A stretch of 19,606 nt of DNA, from positions 1-19,606 of the forward strand of contig JALSQH010000017.1 in assembly GCA_026985515.1 (NCBI GenBank), read 5' to 3'. The position numbers were made by a program, and so were the translations under genes. Positions 14,877-19,606 of the stretch are shown one piece after another (within the stretch, counting starts at the first letter, position 1; every line of letters begins with the position of its first letter). This DNA is from a bacterium. Lineage in GTDB: Bacteria; JALSQH01. Below the pieces are notes generated by a model. That model had not been told where the DNA came from. It saw nothing but the letters and a program-made list of their open reading frames with translations, and did no database searches.

Positions 14877-15565
14877 TTTTCTACAACTTCACCTTCCTGA
14901 AGTGCCTCTTCATAAAATTTTCTGTGAAATTGCTCTGCCTCTTCTGCGGGCTGCAAACCTGTTACCATGTTCCAGAGAGCAAAACCATGCATTTGAAAAG
15001 GTGGAAAGATAATTGCAAGGTATATGTGTCCCAGTATAATGGAGAATGAAATAGTTCCAGCGAGACTGTGTATGAGTTGCAGCCAGAATTTCAAATTAAG
15101 CAATTCTGGTGAATGAAGTTCCCTTATGTAGTAAAGAGCAAAGCCTGTTACTGCTGATGTCAGGCCAAATAATATAACAAGCCAGACATTATTTTTCTGC
15201 CCGGCTTTAAACTTTCCCTGAGGTATACTGACAATATCTTTAAAATACCTTGCAGGGGCAAAAAAGAATTTGGGGAAAACCAGCATCCATTTGTTGTCAT
15301 CTTTATCCCAGGTAAAGGCTTTGACAAGCCCTTTATAGGGATATGGTGTGAAAAGCGACAGAATTGGCATAGCTACAAAGAGCACACCAAGGGCAATATG
15401 TATGGAAAGTGCATTTTTAACTCCACCCAATGGAGCTGCGAGAAATCCAAACTGGGGTATGAAGTATGATAAGCCTGTGTATATCAATCCCAAAAAAGCA
15501 AAAACATGTACCCAGTGAACTATTCTGGTCCAGAGAGAAAATCTTCTAACATATTTCTCTCCCAT
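14873..15565 (-). CDS. Di-haem cytochrome b membrane subunit (FdnI/PhsC type)
   Basis: This 230-residue membrane protein has four hydrophobic helices, near 15-37, 52-72, 126-147 and 163-188. Histidines H17 (RIVHW), H56 (SIHIALG), H166 (LIHSLAG) and H180 (LGHIYLAI) reproduce the spacing of the haem-b ligands of E. coli FdnI (39 residues between the first pair, 14 between the last). It would take electrons from, or pass them to, menaquinol and hand them to the ferredoxin subunit. Cytochromes of this type serve formate dehydrogenase-N and also thiosulfate reductase (PhsC). With this catalytic subunit the second role fits better. The ribosome site is a full AAGGAGG. It starts one base after the ferredoxin gene stop and overlaps the chaperone gene by four bases. 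Confidence 0.87.
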   Translation of the reverse strand: MGEKYVRRFSLWTRIVHWVHVFAFLGLIYTGLSYFIPQFGFLAAPLGGVKNALSIHIALGVLFVAMPILSLFTPYPYKGLVKAFTWDKDDNKWMLVFPKFFFAPARYFKDIVSIPQGKFKAGQKNNVWLVILFGLTSAVTGFALYYIRELHSPELLNLKFWLQLIHSLAGTISFSIILGHIYLAIIFPPFQMHGFALWNMVTGLQPAEEAEQFHRKFYEEALQEGEVVEK

Positions 15566-15566
15566 T

Positions 15567-16388
15567 TTATTCCTCCTTATTCTTCTCTTCCGACTTCATT
15601 TCCTCAAGCTGTTCTTTTATCTTTTTAACCTGAGGCTTGGTTATAATGTAATTCAACCCGAGAACACCCAGGATACCTGCTATTGAGAGTAACCCGAGAG
15701 GTTTTGCAAGATAGTGCCATAACCAGACACCAACTCCCACTTTCTTTTTGGGAACTGCATTCTCTTTATCAATGATATATCTGATTTTGGGCTTTGGATC
15801 GAAGTTGCCCCTGAAAATATTACTGTAATCACTTCCTTTGAAGAGAGGAACAGCCTTCTTTGCAAGAGCTTCCTGCTCGGGAGTCAGATTATCCCAATCA
15901 ACGAAAATTCGTGATTCTCCCACACAGGTAGCCACACAGGCTGGTTCAAGTCCCTGTTCAATTCTGTGAATACATAGTGTACATTTATCCACATGAGGTA
16001 CAAAGTGCTCATTATCAGGTCCATACTCTTCCCGGGCCTTCTGAACATCCTGAGGGGTGTAGAAGTATCTCGCATCATATGGACATACCTCAACACATGC
16101 ACCACAGAGAATGCACTTTTCATAATCAACCAGCACTACACCGCCGGGACCAATGTGGCTTGCACCTGTGGGACACACATCAACACATGGTGGATCATCA
16201 CAGTGAACACATATCTGTGTCTGGAATATTCTGTCCGTATCAGGGTAAGACCCCACTTCTTTTTCATATACCCTTGTCCTTACCTTGTCTCCCCAGTAGG
16301 CTGTTTGGTTCTCCTCAATGCATGCCACCGTACAGGCGTTGCACCCGAGACAGGTGGTGGCATCTATGATCATTCCATATCGGGCCAT
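15567..16388 (-). CDS. Four-[4Fe-4S] ferredoxin electron-transfer subunit with C-terminal membrane anchor
   Basis: This 273-residue iron-sulfur subunit of the DmsB/PhsB/FdnH type has 16 cysteines in four groups: C13-C16-C19-C23, C60-C63-C68-C72, C92-C95-C98-C102 and C136-C139-C151-C155. A hydrophobic helix at about 228-249 (LGLLSIAGILGVLGLNYI) and a charged tail follow. That C-terminal anchor resembles FdnH and is not present in the simplest PhsB/DmsB proteins. The subunit carries electrons between the cytochrome b and the molybdopterin subunit on the outer face of the cytoplasmic membrane. It would be exported together with its Tat-signal-bearing partner. It has no signal peptide of its own. 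The ATG is preceded by AAGGAG and lies 14 bases after the catalytic subunit gene. Confidence 0.92.
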   Translation of the reverse strand: MARYGMIIDATTCLGCNACTVACIEENQTAYWGDKVRTRVYEKEVGSYPDTDRIFQTQICVHCDDPPCVDVCPTGASHIGPGGVVLVDYEKCILCGACVEVCPYDARYFYTPQDVQKAREEYGPDNEHFVPHVDKCTLCIHRIEQGLEPACVATCVGESRIFVDWDNLTPEQEALAKKAVPLFKGSDYSNIFRGNFDPKPKIRYIIDKENAVPKKKVGVGVWLWHYLAKPLGLLSIAGILGVLGLNYIITKPQVKKIKEQLEEMKSEEKNKEE

Positions 16389-16402
16389 CTCTAACTCCTT
16401 TT

Positions 16403-19117
16403 TTAAAGTTTTTTCAACCTGACCGTGAATTCCTGTGAAAGAAACCCGGCGGCTATTGGCTCAACTCCATAACTCACTATTTCACTCAGTGGTGCTCCAA
16501 CACCATATGCAACTTTGAGCTGTCTGGCCTCGGAACCGAAACTTGAAGGCATGAAAACAGTATCAGGTCTTACTTTCTCAGTTACATAAGCCTGAATATG
16601 GATTTTCTGGCCAGTTTTTGTATTAACTACCTCCAGCAGATCACCAGATTTGATACCCAGCTTCCGGGCAACCTTACTGTTGATCCACAGACCATATTTT
16701 TCAAGAGGATCAATAAGATTATTCACAAATGAGAGGAGCTTGTTATCTAAAGTAGCAGCTGAGGCATGTGATTCTGTTGGAGTTTTACCATAGATAAAGT
16801 AAAATTCATTTTCACCAATCTTTTTACCCGTTACCTCGGCAGGTATATATTTGATTGTGGGATCAATGAATTCATTGTAGCCATGCTGCTGAACCATCAT
16901 TGCCATCATGTAACTGTAAAACTCAACTCTTCCAGATGGTGTGGGAGCAGGGAGTTTATAAAAGAGAGCAGATTTTTTGAGGAATTCCTCCTTCTTCTCT
17001 ATGAGAACCACTCCATCTTTCTTCATTCTGGCCATTATGCCAGGGTGCTTCTTTTCCAGCAGCATTTCTGTCGCTTTCCTCAAAGCATCGTTATAAGATT
17101 TACCTTTTCTGACCTCTTCTGAAACAACCTTTTTGTAGTGTTCAGCGGGAAGTCCAAACAATTTCTCCATCCATTCATAAAATGGATCAAGGAGATTCAG
17201 TTTTTCAAGCCACATCATTGCAACATCGGGATAACTCTTAACATCATAGAGGGGTTCCACAACCTTAAATCTGGTTGTCTTCATAAGATCAGGATTTGGA
17301 CCATTGCCATAGACAAAGGGCTCATCCCTTTCCAGATAGGTGGTGGAGGGGAGAATTACATCAGCATAAGCAGCTGCCTCTGTGGGTAGAACATCATGAA
17401 CAATAATCAGTTTTACATTCTTATGAGTGAAGAATTTTTTCCATCTTTCAGCAGTGTAGAAATTCCTGATGGGATTGTTTCCATTTATAAAAAAGGCCTT
17501 TATCTGGTATGGTTTTCCATCAAGCCATTTCAGTTTTCCTTCCACAGCTTCATCAAGACCCCAGTCGGCAAAGGCAGGCATCAGAACTGCAGGCTTACCT
17601 TCTTTTTCATTCACAATTGAGAAAGCAAAGGAGAAATGAGGATGACCATGTTTCCAGCTCCTGGGGTTTCCATAGAGATTGAGGAGTGCCATTGCAAAGA
17701 GCATTCCAGGCATTTCACCAGGTCTTACTTCCTCGCCCTTCTGCATCGCTCTGAGAAAGTTGGCAACTTTCTCATGATGTTCTCCAGAGAAGACCCATCC
17801 ACCCTCCTTATCAATATTGCCTGTTAATGCCTGGATCATAGTCTGTACTCTTCTGATAAGAACGATGTTTCTGTACCGTGAACCATGCCATCCTGGATCC
17901 ATAACTGGATGTTTCGCTGTTCCAAATCCCTTTGCCACTGCTCTGATTGTTGAAGCAGAAACACCGGTAATTTTCTCAGCCCACTCCGGAGTGAACTGTG
18001 AAAGCTGCTTTCTGAATAACTGGAAAACTGTAATAACCTTTTTCCCCCTGAATCTAACATTCGCTGGAATTTCAAGGGCAGGGGAGATTCCTTTTCCGGT
18101 GATATCCTTCTCATTTGTATTGGTGTATCCAGGAACTGCCACAATTTTCTTGCTGTTTTCATCATATACATAGAATTTCGCGGGCATATTCCTCTTTTTG
18201 TCTATTTCCATTACCGGTTGACCATTCTCAGCAAATACAAGATGAGGCATGTTTGTGTGTTTTTTGAGGAAATCTGCATTATAGTAACCTTTATTAAGCA
18301 TCTCGCTCATCATCGCAAGGAAAAATTCAAGATCTGTTCCGGGTTTTATGGGAATCCACTTTGTTGCCCTGGAGGCAGTCTCGGAGAGTCTTGGATCAAG
18401 AATAACGACCTCTGCTCCCCTCCTTACAGCCTTTGCAAATCTCACCGCCCTGCTTGTTGAAATTCCACCCATTGAAGCATTACCAAGGGCTGCAAGAATG
18501 TAATCAGCCTTATCATAATCTGCAAGGACCTCGTCATGAATGTTGAAATCACCAATAACGAGGTCATTTCCGAAATGGCTTGAACCAACGCAGTGCTGCA
18601 TGGGTGAAGCCACTATATTGGGCATCCCATAGGCAAGTGTAAAGGCCAGGGAAACCGGCATGTAGAAGACGCAGTTAAACCACCCGGAAGGCATTGCTAT
18701 TTCCCATGGCTGTATATTTTCATCCTTAAGCTTTTTGATAATGTAATCAATAACCTCGTCCCAGGTGGCTTTTCTGAATTTCCATTCTCCTCTTTTACTT
18801 CCTTCCACTCTGATTAGAGGATATTTCAAACGATGAGGATTGTAGAGAAGCTGTAGCCCTGTCTGGCCTCTTGCACAGATTCTTCCCTGGTTGAGGGAAC
18901 TCTTGCTGTTGCCTTCAATTTTGACAGCCTTACCTTTCGGGTTCACAGCCACCATTATACTGCATGTGGTGGAACAGAAATTACATACTGACGGAACATA
19001 CCTGATCTGTTTTGTTGTTACCTTTGCTTTTGCCCTGGAAGGCCTGAGGAGACTTGCTCCTACAGCAACCCCGGCAGCGCCCTTCAAAAACGCTCTTCTG
19101 CTAATTTTACCACTCAT
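16403..19117 (-). CDS. Tat-exported molybdopterin oxidoreductase, PsrA/PhsA-like catalytic subunit
   Basis: This 904-residue DMSO-reductase-family protein opens with a Tat signal (SRRAFLKGAAGVAVGASLL). It has the proximal [4Fe-4S] motif C45-x2-C48-x3-C52 and C81 in NQGRICARG. C176 in SPMQHCVGSSHFGND is the likely molybdenum or tungsten ligand, close to the ligand Cys position of Thermus polysulfide reductase. Further pterin-binding blocks are VILDPRLSETASRATKW, LTGNIDKEGG, FINGNNPIRN, VLPSTTYLERDEPF and a C-terminal molydopterin-dinucleotide-binding domain (SGDLLEVVNTKTG). The ligand Cys is not followed by His, which argues against formate dehydrogenase. Together with a ferredoxin subunit, FdnI-type cytochrome b and a TorD chaperone, the best match is a thiosulfate, polysulfide or related oxyanion reductase. 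The substrate cannot be fixed from sequence. A strong ribosome site (AGAGGAGAGG) precedes the ATG at 19117. Confidence 0.88.
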   Translation of the reverse strand: MSGKISRRAFLKGAAGVAVGASLLRPSRAKAKVTTKQIRYVPSVCNFCSTTCSIMVAVNPKGKAVKIEGNSKSSLNQGRICARGQTGLQLLYNPHRLKYPLIRVEGSKRGEWKFRKATWDEVIDYIIKKLKDENIQPWEIAMPSGWFNCVFYMPVSLAFTLAYGMPNIVASPMQHCVGSSHFGNDLVIGDFNIHDEVLADYDKADYILAALGNASMGGISTSRAVRFAKAVRRGAEVVILDPRLSETASRATKWIPIKPGTDLEFFLAMMSEMLNKGYYNADFLKKHTNMPHLVFAENGQPVMEIDKKRNMPAKFYVYDENSKKIVAVPGYTNTNEKDITGKGISPALEIPANVRFRGKKVITVFQLFRKQLSQFTPEWAEKITGVSASTIRAVAKGFGTAKHPVMDPGWHGSRYRNIVLIRRVQTMIQALTGNIDKEGGWVFSGEHHEKVANFLRAMQKGEEVRPGEMPGMLFAMALLNLYGNPRSWKHGHPHFSFAFSIVNEKEGKPAVLMPAFADWGLDEAVEGKLKWLDGKPYQIKAFFINGNNPIRNFYTAERWKKFFTHKNVKLIIVHDVLPTEAAAYADVILPSTTYLERDEPFVYGNGPNPDLMKTTRFKVVEPLYDVKSYPDVAMMWLEKLNLLDPFYEWMEKLFGLPAEHYKKVVSEEVRKGKSYNDALRKATEMLLEKKHPGIMARMKKDGVVLIEKKEEFLKKSALFYKLPAPTPSGRVEFYSYMMAMMVQQHGYNEFIDPTIKYIPAEVTGKKIGENEFYFIYGKTPTESHASAATLDNKLLSFVNNLIDPLEKYGLWINSKVARKLGIKSGDLLEVVNTKTGQKIHIQAYVTEKVRPDTVFMPSSFGSEARQLKVAYGVGAPLSEIVSYGVEPIAAGFLSQEFTVRLKKL

Positions 19118-19164
19118 GGCCTCTCCTCTTTTTTTGATTTTTAGCGGGGAATGTGAATCTCAAT

Positions 19165-19181
19165 TTGTATACATTATACAA
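19165..19181. promoter_or_regulatory. 17-base perfect palindrome, candidate operator of the reductase operon
   Basis: TTGTATA-CAT-TATACAA is a perfect 7-3-7 inverted repeat. It lies in the untranslated leader of the reductase operon, about 15-33 bases after the predicted start site and about 48 bases before the ATG. A bound protein there would block transcription. The half-sites somewhat resemble GntR-family operators; they do not match FNR (TTGAT-N4-ATCAA) or Rex sites. The regulator is unknown. Confidence 0.5.
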
Positions 19182-19203
19182 TGTTACCCCCTGAGTTGCT
19201 ATT

Positions 19204-19231
19204 ATTATATCTCTTAACAGCTCTGTGTCAA
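19204..19231 (-). promoter_or_regulatory. Consensus sigma-70 promoter of the reductase operon
   Basis: On the minus strand a perfect TTGACA (19231-19226) and a perfect TATAAT (19209-19204) are 16 bases apart. The start would be near 19197, giving a leader of about 80 bases that contains the palindrome at 19165-19181. Confidence 0.75.
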
Positions 19232-19247
19232 GTGGCACGGAAATTCA

Positions 19248-19276
19248 TTGACAGAGGGATAAAGTAACATTATAAT
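19248..19276 (+). promoter_or_regulatory. Consensus sigma-70 promoter of the right-edge lipoprotein gene
   Basis: A perfect TTGACA (19248-19253) and a perfect TATAAT (19271-19276) have the optimal 17-base spacing. The start would be near 19283, followed by AGGAGG at 19287-19292 and the ATG at 19299. Its -35 is only 16 bases from the -35 of the divergent reductase promoter, so the two polymerases or shared regulators could interfere. Confidence 0.85.
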
Positions 19277-19298
19277 ACTTTCAAGCAGGAGGAAAATT

Positions 19299-19606
19299 AT
19301 GAGAAAATTTGGGGCACTGATAGTTATGTTGCTTTTACTCTTCGTTTCATGCAATAAAAATAATACACAGCTTACAACCGAAGATAAGTTACCACCAGAT
19401 TTCATGGGAATAAAAAGTGTTACCCCCATTGATGATGACTCTTCCTATGATTATTTCATGGTCAGATGGTTTAAAGCAAGAGATAATCTTACTCCGGGAA
19501 GCAGAATTACATATAAGGTATACTATAAAAGAAGTGAAACTGAACTCAGCCCACTTCTGGCAGGTGTTGTAACGGGAGAAACCCTCTCATATATTGTGAA
19601 GATACA
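19299..19606 (+). CDS. Lipoprotein with fibronectin-type-III-like domain (3' end outside window)
   Basis: The frame opens at an ATG six bases after AGGAGG and runs off the right edge with no stop, giving 102 visible residues. The start is a lipoprotein signal peptide (RKFGALIVMLLLLFVSC, lipidated C18, then Asn-Lys-Asn-Asn). After a short linker (TEDKLPPDFMGIKSVTP) the sequence looks like a beta-sandwich: DYFMVRWFKARDNLTPGSRI, then TYKVYYKRSET. This is the W...Y-x-V-Y pattern of fibronectin type III domains. It probably sits in the envelope, facing the periplasm or the cell surface. Its divergent arrangement with the reductase operon may be coincidental. Full length and function cannot be judged because the gene is cut. 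Confidence 0.8.
   Translation, partial: MRKFGALIVMLLLLFVSCNKNNTQLTTEDKLPPDFMGIKSVTPIDDDSSYDYFMVRWFKARDNLTPGSRITYKVYYKRSETELSPLLAGVVTGETLSYIVKI

Noticed and set aside
17836-18171. Alternative minus-strand frame of 111 codons within the molybdopterin subunit gene
   Set aside because: It lies wholly inside an intact gene in another frame, with no ribosome site or domain.
16403-19117. Assignment of the molybdoenzyme as formate dehydrogenase-N (because of the FdnI-like cytochrome and FdnH-like anchor)
   Set aside because: The likely metal-ligand residue C176 is followed by Val, whereas formate dehydrogenases have a Cys or selenocysteine followed by the catalytic His, and no in-frame TGA is seen there; the PsrA/PhsA group fits better.
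19173-19178. Second TATAAT on the minus strand inside the palindrome as an alternative -10
   Set aside because: The sequence 17 bases upstream (TAGCAA) is a poor -35, while a full consensus promoter exists at 19204-19231.
1-19606. Mobile elements, CRISPR arrays, toxin-antitoxin or defence genes, riboswitches
   Set aside because: I looked for transposase or integrase motifs, regularly spaced repeats and long structured leaders and found none; the genes are metabolic, regulatory, envelope and respiratory.

Overview
This 19.6 kb window looks like ordinary chromosome from a Gram-negative, AT-leaning, probably anaerobic bacterium. Pointers to the organism are an outer-membrane-type beta-barrel protein, three lipoprotein-like or secreted proteins, a Tat-exported molybdoenzyme with a membrane anchor, and a large secreted subtilisin-like protein ending in a MYXO-CTERM-like tail (Cys-Ser-Cys, one hydrophobic helix, Arg-Arg-Lys). 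That tail is typical of Myxococcota and neighbouring former 'deltaproteobacterial' lineages. The base composition is lower in GC than in classical myxobacteria, so I would place it only loosely as an uncultured relative. No insertion sequence, integrase, CRISPR array or prophage gene is visible.

Left block (1-7822, plus strand). A truncated acidic protein runs in from the left edge. Next come a calcineurin-like phosphoesterase, a DUF299 bifunctional kinase/pyrophosphorylase that controls PEP synthase or PPDK, and a TrmJ-type tRNA methyltransferase, all overlapping or nearly so. After a 64-base gap begins a second tight run: a 1171-residue S8-family protein with an FG-GAP/VCBS propeller and MYXO-CTERM-like tail, a small membrane-anchored YHS/TRASH-type metal-binding protein, a predicted outer-membrane beta-barrel, and a small transaldolase.

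Middle block (7824-14101, minus strand). It reads, in transcription order: a TPR lipoprotein of unknown role, a TetR regulator, a DtxR-family metal regulator with its own promoter, archaeal-type cofactor-independent phosphoglycerate mutase, a PanE-like ketopantoate reductase, and an RlmI-type rRNA methyltransferase. The first two are almost fused by spacing, and the last four form a compact operon. The block meets the transaldolase gene tail to tail with a single base between them.

Right block (14102-19606). An initiator tRNA gene (plus strand) with a consensus sigma-70 promoter sits between the lipoprotein operon and a four-gene minus-strand operon. That operon encodes a PsrA/PhsA-like molybdopterin subunit, a four-cluster ferredoxin subunit, a di-haem cytochrome b and a TorD-family chaperone. 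The composition (A-B-cytochrome b without NrfD) matches PhsABC-type thiosulfate/polysulfide reductases: quinol electrons would pass through the b haems and Fe-S clusters to a substrate reduced outside the cytoplasm. A divergent consensus promoter drives a second lipoprotein gene, cut by the right edge. A 7-3-7 perfect palindrome lies in the predicted leader of the reductase operon.

No stretch longer than about 300 bases lacks a gene. The most noteworthy items are the atypical S8 active-site residues with the sorting tail, the reductase operon and its control region, the odd 1:72 pair of the initiator tRNA, and the probable leaderless dtxR-family message.
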